Under the pieces are notes generated by a model. That model was not told the origin of the DNA. It was given only the letters and a program-made list of their open reading frames with translations, and did not search any database. 64,000 bases of DNA from contig NZ_JAQZAM010000005.1 in assembly GCF_028737215.1 (NCBI RefSeq), positions 186,001 through 250,000 on the forward strand. The letters are read 5' to 3'. This document shows, in pieces, positions 27,196 to 35,146 of the stretch (position 1 is the stretch's first letter; the number at the start of each line of letters is the position of its first letter). Source of the stretch: Actinomycetospora chibensis. Its GTDB lineage: Bacteria > Actinomycetota > Actinomycetes > Mycobacteriales > Pseudonocardiaceae. The position numbers were made by a program, and so were the translations under genes.

Positions 27196-27383
27196 GGCGG
27201 GTGCGAGGGCCTCGCCGGGTGCCGCGTGACCCGTGCCCGGACCACCGGGCCGGGGTGGCGGGGCCGCACCCGGCGCCGCGGCGTGGCCATTTCACGCGAC
27301 CGCAGACCTTCCCGAGGACCCGGCGCGCACCGTCCGGGGACCGGACCCCGCTCGTGGCGGTCCGCGACCCGAGAGGAACCACC

Positions 27384-28004
27384 ATGACCACGACCACCGT
27401 GACCACCGTCGCTCCGCAGCCGCACACCGGCCCGCGTATCCCCGCCGAGCACGGCGTGCCGCGACCCGTCGAGCTCCGGGAGGCGCCACGGCCCCCGACG
27501 ATCGTCGTGCGCGAGCTCGGCCCCGGCGAGGAGCAGGTGCTCGACGTCGTTTTCGCCGGGCTGTCCGACCAGAGCCGCTACCTGCGCTTCCACTCCCCGG
27601 TCCCGCGGATGGTGCCCGCGGTGCGCCGGGCGCTCGCCGCCGTCGACGGGCGCCGCCACGTCGCGCTCGTCGCGGTCGCCGAGGGGGAACCGATCGGGAT
27701 CGCGCGGTGCATCGGCCTCGGCTCCGGGCGGGCGGAGCTGGCCGTCGAGGTCGTCGACGCCTGGCACGGCCGCGGCGTCGGCACGCTCCTGCTGCGCGCG
27801 TTGCGCGACCGCGCGGTCGCGGAAGGGTGGCGCGAGCTCTCCGCGGAGGTCCTCGCGGAGAACGACGCCGTGCGCGCGCTCCTGCGCAAGGTCTTCCCGA
27901 TCCAGGGCGTCGAACGCGACGGCGCCGAGCTGTCCCTGACGCTGCCCCTGGTCGACCCGTGGTCCGTCGACGCCGCCGACCTGCTCACGGGAGCGGCCGC
28001 CTGA
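27384..28004 (+). CDS. GNAT-family N-acetyltransferase
   Basis: Protein of 206 residues with a GNAT core from ~residue 40: a conserved VVDAWHGRGVGTLLLRAL acetyl-CoA loop, preceded by HVALVAVAEGEPIGIARCI and followed by LSAEVLAENDAVRALLRKV. The N-terminal ~35 residues are Thr/Pro-rich and likely unstructured. ATG at 27384 is the first codon giving this tail; the frame is open further upstream only as antisense to the methyltransferase. Similar to stand-alone actinobacterial GNATs of unknown substrate. Site B upstream and site C across its stop codon link it to the AfsR-like regulator. Confidence 0.88.
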   Translation: MTTTTVTTVAPQPHTGPRIPAEHGVPRPVELREAPRPPTIVVRELGPGEEQVLDVVFAGLSDQSRYLRFHSPVPRMVPAVRRALAAVDGRRHVALVAVAEGEPIGIARCIGLGSGRAELAVEVVDAWHGRGVGTLLLRALRDRAVAEGWRELSAEVLAENDAVRALLRKVFPIQGVERDGAELSLTLPLVDPWSVDAADLLTGAAA

Positions 28005-28018
28005 CCAGCACATTTCAC
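28001..28018 (-). promoter_or_regulatory. SARP-cluster motif, site C
   Basis: GTGAAATGTGCTGGTCAG on the minus strand; it spans the GNAT stop codon and lies 77-94 bp before the next methyltransferase gene. It is inverted relative to sites A and B. Confidence 0.55.
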
Positions 28019-28094
28019 CGCAATCCAAGCATCCCGGAGCACGACCCCGACACCGTCGACCCGGCACGAACCGACCCTCACGGAGGACGCCACC

Positions 28095-28940
28095 ATGACC
28101 ACCACCACGACCACCACCACCGACGCCGACCGCGCCCTCAAGGCCAAGCACCGCGCGCTCTGGGCCTCCGGCGACTACGCCGCCGTGGCCGCCGAGCTGA
28201 TCCCGGAGCTCGGCCCCGAGCTCGTCCGGGCCTGCGATGTGCAGGCCGGACAGCGGGTGCTCGACGTCGGCGCCGGCACCGGAAACGCCGCGATCCCGGC
28301 CGCCGAGCGCGGAGCCACCGTCACCGCGTCCGACCTCACGCCCGAGCTGTTCGATGCGGGACGGGCGATCGCCGCCGAGCGGGGCGTCGAGATCGACTGG
28401 GTGGAGGCGGACGCGGAGGCCCTGCCGTTCGAGGATGACAGCTTCGACGTCGTGACCTCCTGCGTGGGCGCGATGTTCGCCCCCCACCACCAGCTCGTGG
28501 CCGACGAGCTGGTGCGCGTGACCCGGCCCGGCGGCACCATCGGGATGATCAACTGGACGCCGGAGGGCTTCATCGGGCACCTCTTCAAGACGATGGGCCC
28601 GTTCGCGCCGCCGCCCCCGCCCGGCGCGACCCCGCCGCCCCGCTGGGGGGACGAGGGCCACGTCGCCGAGCTGTTGGGCGACCGCGTCACCGACCTGCAG
28701 ACCGTGCGGCAGAAGATCGTGATGGACCACGCGCCCGACCCGCTCGCGTTCCGGGAGTACTGGAAGCGCAATTACGGCCCGACGATCGCGGTGTACAAGT
28801 ACCAGTCGTCCGATCCGGCCCGCGTCGCCGAGCTCGACGAGGCCTTCCTGCGGTTCCTCACCACGTGGAACGGAACGGACACCCCCGGCCGCACGGCCTA
28901 CGAGGCCGAGTACCTGCTGGTCACGGCCCGCCGCAGGTAG
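28095..28940 (+). CDS. Class I SAM-dependent methyltransferase (UbiE-like)
   Basis: Protein of 281 residues with motif I VLDVGAGTGNAAIPAAERGA, motif II-like ALPFEDDSFDVVTSCVGAMFAPHH and motif III RVTRPGGTIGMINWTPEGF. A poly-Thr stretch follows the start ATG (GGAGGACGCCACC upstream). The C-terminal half has a proline run and no further domain. Together with the acetyltransferase, the O-methyltransferase and the AfsR-like regulator it may form a small modification regulon. It is the last gene before the tRNA-fragment boundary of the integration hotspot. Confidence 0.9.
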   Translation: MTTTTTTTTDADRALKAKHRALWASGDYAAVAAELIPELGPELVRACDVQAGQRVLDVGAGTGNAAIPAAERGATVTASDLTPELFDAGRAIAAERGVEIDWVEADAEALPFEDDSFDVVTSCVGAMFAPHHQLVADELVRVTRPGGTIGMINWTPEGFIGHLFKTMGPFAPPPPPGATPPPRWGDEGHVAELLGDRVTDLQTVRQKIVMDHAPDPLAFREYWKRNYGPTIAVYKYQSSDPARVAELDEAFLRFLTTWNGTDTPGRTAYEAEYLLVTARRR

Positions 28941-29052
28941 GGGACGGCGAGGCGCACGAGGTGGACGCGGGCGGCGGCGACCGGGCCCGGAGCCGCCGCC
29001 AGCGCCTGCTCGACAAGCGCGAACCGACCGGGCGCAGGTCTCCTGCAGGGGA

Positions 29053-29100
29053 AAACCTGCTGGTCAGGGTGGAGCCGCCTTCGGGGTTCGAACCCGAGAC
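29053..29100. repeat. att1: outermost tRNA-Thr 3' fragment with native-type flank
   Basis: Matches 60219-60266 at 47 of 48 positions: 18 bp lying beyond the tRNA 3' end plus 30 bp of the tRNA-Thr(CGT) 3' part, then diverges inside the anticodon arm. It marks the left boundary of the integration hotspot whose right boundary is the intact tRNA gene. Confidence 0.85.
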
Positions 29101-29438
29101 AAACCGTCTCGATCCGACCCCGCAGAAGGTGACGGCGGACCCGGGATGTGCCATATCGCAGCCGCGACGTCGACCGAGAAGGCTCCACTGCTGGCCGTGT
29201 CCACAGGGGTCTTCTCCTCGAGGAAGTGCTCGTACGCGGCCTGCTCGGCACCGGGAGCGGGGCGACCGCCCGCGGTGACGACACGCCACCACGGCACGGC
29301 GTGACCATCCGTCTTGAGCGCGTGCCCCACGCTGCGCGCGGTCGCGCCCTCGACGACGTCGGCGATCGATCCGTAGGTCGTCACCCGTCCTGCCGGTATC
29401 GACTCCACGATCGCGAGAATCTGCTCCGTCGCACTCAC
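29064..29438 (-). CDS. Alkyltransferase-like protein (ATL, MGMT family) with att-derived tail
   Basis: MGMT DNA-binding-domain protein of 124 residues. The recognition-helix region TYGSIADVVEGATARSVGHAL is conserved. The active-site PCHR is replaced by PWWR, so there is no acceptor cysteine; this is the ATL pattern (usually PWHR), in which the protein binds O6-alkylguanine and recruits nucleotide excision repair. The last ~14 residues are translated from the att1 tRNA fragment, so the native C-terminus was probably lost on integration. Its start overlaps the AlkD-like stop (ATGA), making a DNA-alkylation response operon. Confidence 0.85.
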   Translation of the reverse strand: MSATEQILAIVESIPAGRVTTYGSIADVVEGATARSVGHALKTDGHAVPWWRVVTAGGRPAPGAEQAAYEHFLEEKTPVDTASSGAFSVDVAAAIWHIPGPPSPSAGSDRDGLSRVRTPKAAPP

Positions 29439-30526
29439 GACGACTCCTCCGGGTCCACGAGTCGAAAGGTGTCGCGGCCGTAGGTCCGCCCGTTGACCTG
29501 CAGCTCGATCGCGTGTTCGCCGAGGTGGAAGGTCCGGGTCGTCCGAGCGCGGAACGAGTACGACGTGTCGACGACGACAGCTGCACCCGGCGCGATCGAC
29601 CGAGACATGATCTTGAACACCTTGGGTCGCAGCACACCGCGCGCCTTCCGGAAGTGCATGACGTAGTCGATCGCCGTCCGCGCCGGGACGGTGCCGGTGT
29701 TGATGATCCGCGCGGTGAACCGGACCTCCGCGCCCACGGGGACCTCGTGCTCGGTGACCGACGGCCCGTCCACCTGGAAATCGGCACCCTCGAACCCCAT
29801 CAGCTCGAGGGCTCTCGGATGCCCCTTCTTGATCAACGTGCGCAGCGCGTGACGCGCGACCCGAGGCGTGTTCTCGTCGGGGTGGTCCAGCCAGCCCGCC
29901 ACGATGTCGGCCGCGAGGTCGGGATCATCTCGCGCCAGGTCGTTGACGTGATTGGCCACCGACCGGCGCACGTAGTCCGATTCGTCGGTGTAGAGCGCGT
30001 CGACGATGGGGCGGGTGGCCCCCGGCCGTCGGACCAGCTCCGGAACGCCCCTGGCCCACGGGAGGTGGGAGCGCGTCCCCTCACTTGCGAGCCGGCGCAC
30101 GTGCAGGTCCACGCTGCTCGTCCATCCCGTGGCCACTGCGAGCGTCCGCTCGAACCGGGCGTCGAGCATGCTCCGGATGGCGAACTCAGCAGTGAGTCGA
30201 GTCGTGAGCAGAGCGAGGACGTCCAGTGCGTCGTCGAAACTCCGCGCGGACCCCGACTCCAGAGCTCGGTCGATGACCGCCTCCGAGACCGGCCACAGCA
30301 TCCACCCGGTGAACGTCTCGTCCGCGAAGGCGGCGCGGACGGCCGAGGACGTCCCGTCGTACGAGGGCGGGAGATCGACCAGGAGGGCGTCGCGCACGAT
30401 GTCCACCCGCCGGCGGAGCTTCTCCGCGCCGACGCGACTCGCCTCGAGCGCCGCCGGTCGGACGCCGACCCGTCGGAGCGCCCCGGCGAGGTGCGTGATC
30501 AGCGCGGCGTCGATCAGCTCGTCCAT
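29435..30526 (-). CDS. AlkD-like DNA alkylation repair protein (HEAT-repeat)
   Basis: Protein of 363 residues. The N-terminal ~240 residues are helical HEAT-like repeats including SSVDLHVRRLASEGTRSHLPWA, SDYVRRSVANHVNDLARDDPDLAADIVAGW and RVARHALRTLIKKGHP, as in bacterial AlkD-family proteins. The C-terminal ~110 residues form a beta-rich domain (VGAEVRFTARIINTG, TFHLGEHAIELQVNGR) found in the longer branch of this family. ATG at 30526 is used; the frame extends a little upstream into the MerR gene. It lies 14 bp after the MerR stop and overlaps the ATL gene, forming a three-gene operon. Confidence 0.87.
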   Translation of the reverse strand: MDELIDAALITHLAGALRRVGVRPAALEASRVGAEKLRRRVDIVRDALLVDLPPSYDGTSSAVRAAFADETFTGWMLWPVSEAVIDRALESGSARSFDDALDVLALLTTRLTAEFAIRSMLDARFERTLAVATGWTSSVDLHVRRLASEGTRSHLPWARGVPELVRRPGATRPIVDALYTDESDYVRRSVANHVNDLARDDPDLAADIVAGWLDHPDENTPRVARHALRTLIKKGHPRALELMGFEGADFQVDGPSVTEHEVPVGAEVRFTARIINTGTVPARTAIDYVMHFRKARGVLRPKVFKIMSRSIAPGAAVVVDTSYSFRARTTRTFHLGEHAIELQVNGRTYGRDTFRLVDPEESS

Positions 30527-30540
30527 GGCCCCCACGACGA

Positions 30541-31335
30541 TCAGCCGACCCGGAAGACCGGCCAGCCGATCTCGGTGCGCCACGCCGCCGAGTCGGGCGT
30601 GTCCCGCGGCCCGACCAGGTAGCGCTCCCGCACCGGCCCGGCCACCGACATCGCGTTCTCCACGACCCAGGTCCCGAGCTGGCCGTAGGTGACCTCGACG
30701 CCGTCGTGCTCGCCGACGTGCGTGGTGACGGCCAGTTCCACGGGCGGCAGGTCCGCGGGGTGAACGCGTCCGGTGCGCGGCGGCGCCGCGGTCGGCAGGT
30801 ACAGGAGCGCGTGACCGCGCTCCTGCTGGAAGAGCGCGTTGTCGTAGGTGCCGCCGAGGGGCCCGGCCGCGGCGGGGCCGACGGCCGCGTCCAGCTCGGC
30901 CACCGCCCCGGCGAACCAGCTCTCCACCTCGTGGTGCCCGACGACGCCCTCCACCGCCGCGACCGTCCTTGCGGGCTCCGCGCGCAGCTCGACGTCGAGC
31001 GGCGCGGGCTCGGGCCGGAGCAGGCGGCGCAGGGAGACGACCGCGCTACGGGTGCGGTCGAGCTCGTCCTCGAGGCGTTGCAGGTGGTCCGCGACCAACG
31101 TCGCGCGGACCTCGGGATCCGGGGTCCGCAGGATCCGCCGGACGTCGTTCAGCGGGACGTCGAGTTCGCGGAGCCGGTGAATGACCTGCGCGGCCGGAAT
31201 CTGGTCCACGCCGTAGTAGCGGTAGCCGGTGGACTCGTCCACGACGGCGGGTTCGAGCAGGGTCGCCTCGTGATAGCGGCGCAGCGTGCGCACGCTCAGG
31301 TGCGTCAGCTGCGAGAACTCGCCGATGGTCAGCAC
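30541..31335 (-). CDS. MerR-family regulator with GyrI-like effector domain
   Basis: Protein of 264 residues. The MerR winged helix (1-70) begins VLTIGEFSQLTHLSVRTLRRYHEATLLEPA with YRYYGVDQIPAAQVIHRLRELDVPL; a dimerisation helix follows, then a C-terminal GyrI/SOUL-like ligand domain (~110-264, VELAVTTHVGEHDGVEVTYGQLGTWV). GTG at 31335 fits the family N-terminus exactly; a longer frame runs back into the divergent gene. A 29-bp near-perfect inverted repeat directly upstream is the probable operator, shared with the SnoaL/SDR genes on the other strand. Confidence 0.9.
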   Translation of the reverse strand: MLTIGEFSQLTHLSVRTLRRYHEATLLEPAVVDESTGYRYYGVDQIPAAQVIHRLRELDVPLNDVRRILRTPDPEVRATLVADHLQRLEDELDRTRSAVVSLRRLLRPEPAPLDVELRAEPARTVAAVEGVVGHHEVESWFAGAVAELDAAVGPAAAGPLGGTYDNALFQQERGHALLYLPTAAPPRTGRVHPADLPPVELAVTTHVGEHDGVEVTYGQLGTWVVENAMSVAGPVRERYLVGPRDTPDSAAWRTEIGWPVFRVG

Positions 31336-31344
31336 CCCTGCAGC

Positions 31345-31373
31345 GTGGACCCTCCCCCCGGGGGAGAGTCCAC
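31345..31373. promoter_or_regulatory. MerR-type operator
   Basis: 29-bp inverted repeat with 14-bp arms (one mismatch), outer arms GTGGAC and GTCCAC, nine bases before the MerR start and 40 bp before the divergent SnoaL gene. The arrangement resembles MerR-regulated promoters with an operator inside a long spacer. Confidence 0.6.
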
Positions 31374-31413
31374 GGCTTGACCCTCCCGCGTCGCGAGCTC
31401 GCACGGTGGGCTC

Positions 31414-31776
31414 ATGACACAGCAGACCGCCCCCCAGTCCGACGCGCTCCCCACCACGGTGCGCGACTTCCTCTCCGCCCACGTCGTCCGCGACGCCGAC
31501 GCCTCCTGGTCGTGCCTCACCGAGGACGCGGTGATCGTCGACCAGGGCGAGACCTTCCGCGGCCCGGAGCAGGTGTACGCGTTCCTGCGGGACGCCGGGT
31601 CCGAGTTCGCGTACACGACCGAACAGATCGGCGCCCACCGCATCGACGACACCCACTGCGTGGCCGTCCTGCGGCTCGAGGGCACGTTCCCGGGCGGCGT
31701 CGCGGAGCTCGACTATCGGTTCACGCTGCGGGACGACCGCGTCGCCGAACTCGTCATCGCCAACCACGACGCCTGA
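31414..31776 (+). CDS. SnoaL-like (NTF2-fold) protein
   Basis: Protein of 120 residues with the NTF2/SnoaL pattern: VRDFLSAHVVRDADASWSCLTEDAVIVDQGETFRGPEQV and a C-terminal beta sheet ending RDDRVAELVIANHD. Likely a small isomerase/cyclase-like or binding protein; no substrate can be assigned. It is transcribed divergently from the MerR regulator and is followed after 14 bp by an SDR gene, so the two are probably one MerR-controlled unit. Confidence 0.82.
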   Translation: MTQQTAPQSDALPTTVRDFLSAHVVRDADASWSCLTEDAVIVDQGETFRGPEQVYAFLRDAGSEFAYTTEQIGAHRIDDTHCVAVLRLEGTFPGGVAELDYRFTLRDDRVAELVIANHDA

Positions 31777-31790
31777 CGGACGACGACACC

Positions 31791-32576
31791 ATGGGCAACG
31801 ATCGTGATCGTCTGGACGGGCGTCGGGCCCTCGTCACCGGGGGCTCGAAGGGCGCGGGGAGAGCCGTGGTCGAGCGGCTGCGGGAGATGGGGGCCGACGT
31901 CTACACGACGGCCCGGACGATGCCCGACGGGTACGACCGCCCCGACCGCTTCGTCGCGGCGGACACGTCAACCGTCGAGGGCACGGATGCCGTCGCCGCT
32001 CGTCTCGCCGAGGACGGCGGCCCCCTCGACATCCTGGTGCACGTCGTCGGAGGTGCCTCGACCCCGCCCGGCGGGTTCGCGGTGATCACCGAGGACCAGT
32101 GGCTCGTCGAGCTGAACCTGAACCTGCTGGGGGCGGTGCGGCTCGACCGGGCCCTGCTCCCGGCCATGCTCGAGGCCGGGTCGGGCGTGGTCGTGCACAC
32201 CACCTCGATCCAGCGCGAACTGCCGCTGTACGACGCGTCCCTGGCGTACGCGACGGCGAAGGCCGCCCTGCGCACCTACGGCAAGGGGTTGGCCAACGAA
32301 CTCGCCCCACGAGGGGTCCGGGTCAACGCCGTCAGCCCCGGCGGGATCGAGACCCAGGCCTACGAGGACTTCGTCGACCGGATCGCCGAGGGCGACGGCC
32401 TCACCCGGGACGGGGCGAAGCAGCGGATCTTCGACTCCCTCGGGGGCGTGCCCCTGGGACGGTTCGCGCACCCCGAGGAGATCGCGGACCTGGTGGGCTT
32501 CCTCGTCTCGGACCGGGCCGCGGCCGTCGTCGGCGGCGAGTACGTGATCGACGGCGGCACCGTCCCGACGGTCTGA
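31791..32576 (+). CDS. Short-chain dehydrogenase/reductase
   Basis: SDR of 261 residues with cofactor motif ALVTGGSKGAGRAV, VHVVGGAS in place of NNAG, the catalytic Tyr and Lys in LAYATAKAAL, and VRVNAVSPGGIETQAYEDF. The C-terminal LVSDRAAAVVGGEYVIDGGTVPTV is complete. The substrate is unknown. The gene following it is a truncated hydrolase, so the operon has been cut. Confidence 0.9.
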   Translation: MGNDRDRLDGRRALVTGGSKGAGRAVVERLREMGADVYTTARTMPDGYDRPDRFVAADTSTVEGTDAVAARLAEDGGPLDILVHVVGGASTPPGGFAVITEDQWLVELNLNLLGAVRLDRALLPAMLEAGSGVVVHTTSIQRELPLYDASLAYATAKAALRTYGKGLANELAPRGVRVNAVSPGGIETQAYEDFVDRIAEGDGLTRDGAKQRIFDSLGGVPLGRFAHPEEIADLVGFLVSDRAAAVVGGEYVIDGGTVPTV

Positions 32577-32601
32577 GAGGAGACGACATGCACCAGCCCG
32601 C

Positions 32602-32829
32602 GCGGAGGACCTGTCCGGCCTACCGCCCACCTTCGTCGACGTCGGGTCCGCCGAGACCCTCCGGGACGAGGACGTGGCCTTCGCGAGTCGCCTGTGGCTG
32701 GCGGGCGGCCGCGCCGAGCTGCACGTCTGGCCCGGCGGGTTCCACGGCTTCGACGTCGTCGCCCCGCACGCCGTGCTCTCGCGGGACGCCGTCGCCGCCC
32801 GGGCGGCGTGGCTCCGGCGTCAGCTTGAT
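32602..32829 (+). pseudogene. Alpha/beta hydrolase (HSL-type), C-terminal remnant
   Basis: The frame reads EDLSGLPPTFVDVGSAETLRDEDVAFASRLWLAGGRAELHVWPGGFHGFDVV and continues to a stop, which is the C-terminal third of a hormone-sensitive-lipase-like hydrolase with its acid (DED) and histidine (GGFHGF) regions. The nucleophile half is missing, and the nearest ATG (32588) is out of frame with the conserved part. It lies 25 bp after the SDR gene and ends next to AICE debris, consistent with a deletion junction. Confidence 0.75.
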
Positions 32830-32925
32830 GGTCCTGACACATGCGGGGTTGGTGGCTCTGTGGTGCGCACAGCGCCGATGTAGACCCCCGCATGGGAGGC
32901 CCGGGGCGCAGCGATCGGATAGGGG

Positions 32926-33130
32926 GAGGACGCCGAGAACCACCGCAACCGCCTGCGGAAGCGCAAGACCGCCGCCCTGCTCGAGGCGCTCGCCCAGGTC
33001 GAGCTGAGCGGCCACGAGCGTCGGTGCCTGATGTGGGTGGCGGCCTGCGAGACGCACATGGTCGCCACGCTCGCGACGCTGATGCGTCGGTCGTACGCCG
33101 CGGGCGTCGAGGCCGGCCGTGAACCCACTT
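32926..33130 (+). pseudogene. Relic of the AICE int-adjacent gene
   Basis: The frame encodes EDAENHRNRLRKRKTAALLEALAQVELSGHERRCLMWVAACETHMVATLATLMRRSYAAGVEAGRE, closely matching residues ~28-95 of the protein at 59878-60213 (its homologue next to the integrase of E3). The N-terminus and the end with the arm repeats are missing. This shows that a second element of the same type once occupied this site. Confidence 0.8.
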
Positions 33131-33442
33131 GTTCGCTCGCCGCCGGGAGGTCCTGGTCCTGCAGTCATGATCTTCGAGGCCGTGGCTGGGGTCGCTCGTT
33201 CTGGACGTGTGACCCGTCCGGCGCCGAGGGGCAACTGTGCAGCGTCAGCTTCCGCTGCGCGCAGGAGGCGGACGGCGGCATCGTGCGAGCGCAACATGTC
33301 GCGGGCGATATGGGTCTCCTCGAAGCTGGACCCTGGCTACCCGTTCGAGCGATCGGGCACGTACGGTCTGCGATCGCTCACGCGACGAGTTGCGTCTTGT
33401 GGGAGGCTTCCTGAGCTGTTAGGTGCCTTCTAGCCTTTATCC
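33131..33442. other. Intergenic region, nothing recognised
   Basis: 312 bp after the AICE relic. ORFs run through it on both strands without conserved features; it probably holds decayed element DNA and the promoter of the next gene. Confidence 0.4.
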
Positions 33443-34534
33443 ATGTCACGGCGTGTGCATCTCGTGGGAAGCTGGCCGGCGGTCACGGCCCACGCAGCCA
33501 TGCGCGAGATGGCCCAGCGGTGTGGCGGTGTGCTGACCTCTCTACCTGACGGGGAGACCGGCGAGCGCGAGCGCTGGATCGCCAACATCGCCGAGAGCCT
33601 CCGCGCGCATCCCGACCTCGATGTCCGGCGGGACGGCCACTGGACCTCCTACGACGACGTGCTCGACTTTCGTGTCCGTCGAGGGCACCGCCTCCGGGGC
33701 CGCGACCTGGACCTCCAGCACGTCGAACCCCACCGAGTCGGTCGGCGAGTCCTCGACGCGCTGCATGCCGAGGGGACTGTGCCGGCCGATCTCAGGTTCC
33801 AGGTCGGGCTGCCCGGCGACCTGGACCTCGCGACGTTCCTGATGGGACGAAGGGGCGGACTCGTGTACCGGCGGGCGTTCACCGACGCCTTGCTCAGCGA
33901 GATCGAGGAAATTCACTCAGCAGACGGCTCCGAGGTCGTTTTCCAGCTCGAGATCCCACTCGAGCTCGTCCTCGTCGCCATGGCACCTGGGTCGCTGCGT
34001 CCGGTGGTCGCCGGGTGGCTCGCCGCTGGCATCACCGAGCTCGCCCGCCGCGCCCCGCTCGGCGCGCGGTTCGGACTGCACCTGTGTCTCGGCGACCTGC
34101 AGCACCGGGCCCTCGCCCACCCAGAGGATGCCGGCCCAGCGGTGATGCTCGCCAACGCGATCGCGCGGCGCTGGCCGACCGGGCGTCCTCTGGACTACGT
34201 CCACATCCCGCTCGCGGCCGGCGAGGAACCACCGTCACTCGACCCGCGGGCCTACGAGCCGCTCGGGCGGCTGCGGCTTCCGGTCGGGACGCGTCTGGTC
34301 GCGGGATTCCTTCACGAGCGACTGCCATCCAAGGAGCACCGGTCGATCCTGGCTGCGGTCGAGAACGTGGTGGGCCACGAGGTGGACGTCGCGGCGTCGT
34401 GCGGTCTCGGACGACGCGGGCACGAAGCAGCCGTCGCCACGGTGGATCGGGGCGTGGAACTCTGCCTGGTCTCCGCCGTCGGTGTCCCGCGCGCCCGCGA
34501 AACGACCAGGGCACCAACCCCAACGCCCTCGTGA
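33443..34534 (+). CDS. UROD/MetE-like TIM-barrel protein
   Basis: Protein of 363 residues. VHLVGSWPAVTAHAAMREMAQ at the start, FQLEIPLELVLVA and FGLHLCLGDLQH in the middle, and VDVAASCGLGRRGHEAA near the end fit the uroporphyrinogen decarboxylase / cobalamin-independent methionine synthase-like barrel, with the terminal cysteine at the position of a MetE zinc ligand. It may act on a methyl donor or another small molecule; the reaction is unknown. The start ATG and an AT-containing upstream sequence look natural. The C-terminus runs into a Thr/Pro tail. Confidence 0.6.
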   Translation: MSRRVHLVGSWPAVTAHAAMREMAQRCGGVLTSLPDGETGERERWIANIAESLRAHPDLDVRRDGHWTSYDDVLDFRVRRGHRLRGRDLDLQHVEPHRVGRRVLDALHAEGTVPADLRFQVGLPGDLDLATFLMGRRGGLVYRRAFTDALLSEIEEIHSADGSEVVFQLEIPLELVLVAMAPGSLRPVVAGWLAAGITELARRAPLGARFGLHLCLGDLQHRALAHPEDAGPAVMLANAIARRWPTGRPLDYVHIPLAAGEEPPSLDPRAYEPLGRLRLPVGTRLVAGFLHERLPSKEHRSILAAVENVVGHEVDVAASCGLGRRGHEAAVATVDRGVELCLVSAVGVPRARETTRAPTPTPS

Positions 34535-34900
34535 CCGCACCGAGCGCCGAGGGGCCCCCGACGCGTGAGGGTGCGGGGCGCTCGAAGAGGTCCGCACGGG
34601 AAGGTGGTTCAACGCGAGGGCCAAACCCAGAAGGCCCGACCCCAGGAGGCCCGACCCCAGGCCGACCCGCTCGTCCTGGTCGAACTACTCGCACCTCGTC
34701 CTCGGGGTAGAACACCGCCCACAGCGCCTGCCCCGGGGGATGACGAGACCGCCTGACCTTGGCGCATGCGCCGTCGACGAACACTCGGTCGGTCCCGCCT
34801 GGCGTCGTTGCCCGCCACGTCGTCAGGTCCACGGCCTCGACGGCGCTGCTGAGCGGCATCGGCTGGTGTGAGCTTCTCCGCGAAGCCGCGCCGGGCCGAG
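34535..34900. other. Intergenic region with short 15-bp repeats and a possible relic
   Basis: AGGCCCGACCCC occurs at 34632 and 34647, with a third partial copy at 34659 (15-bp period). On the minus strand from 34859 a frame encodes SAVEAVDLTTWRATTPGGT and FYPEDEVRVV, coding-like but of no family I recognise, then runs into the repeats; it may be the start of a decayed gene. Nothing else is evident. Confidence 0.35.
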
Positions 34901-35146
34901 TCAGGAGATCAGGTCGTCGAGCTCACCGGCCTTGATCGCGTCGACCAGCCTGGCGATCTCCATCGCGGCACACGTCAGTATCGGACCGTGTGGGTCCTTC
35001 GAATCCCGCACGGCGATCTGCCCGTCGGGCATGCGGGCCATCTCCACGCACGCGCCGTTGGGGTTGCTGCGGCGGCTCTTCTGCCATGCCAGGACCGGTC
35101 CTCCGGCGTCAGCGATCGGTCCGGACCCCGCTCCGTCGTGCGGCAT
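34901..35146 (-). CDS. DUF397-domain protein
   Basis: Protein of 81 residues. The DUF397 core is clear: WQKSRRSNPNGACVEMARMP, IAVRDSKDPHGPIL and IARLVDAIKAGEL. ATG at 35146 has a GGAGG site eight bases upstream. In actinomycetes such proteins are usually encoded beside an XRE regulator of the WhiJ type and act as its partner; here the regulator is 1.3 kb away with a methyltransferase gene between them, and on the other strand. Confidence 0.9.
   Translation of the reverse strand: MPHDGAGSGPIADAGGPVLAWQKSRRSNPNGACVEMARMPDGQIAVRDSKDPHGPILTCAAMEIARLVDAIKAGELDDLIS

Noticed and set aside
29071..29100. tRNA-like sequence at 29071, and likewise at 43095 and 48225
   Set aside because: Only the T arm, acceptor 3' strand and part of the anticodon arm are present; there is no D arm or 5' acceptor strand, so these are attachment fragments and not tRNA genes.
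34632..34668. 15-bp repeats as a regulatory iteron array
   Set aside because: Only two full copies and one partial copy occur, in a decayed region with no replication gene beside them.
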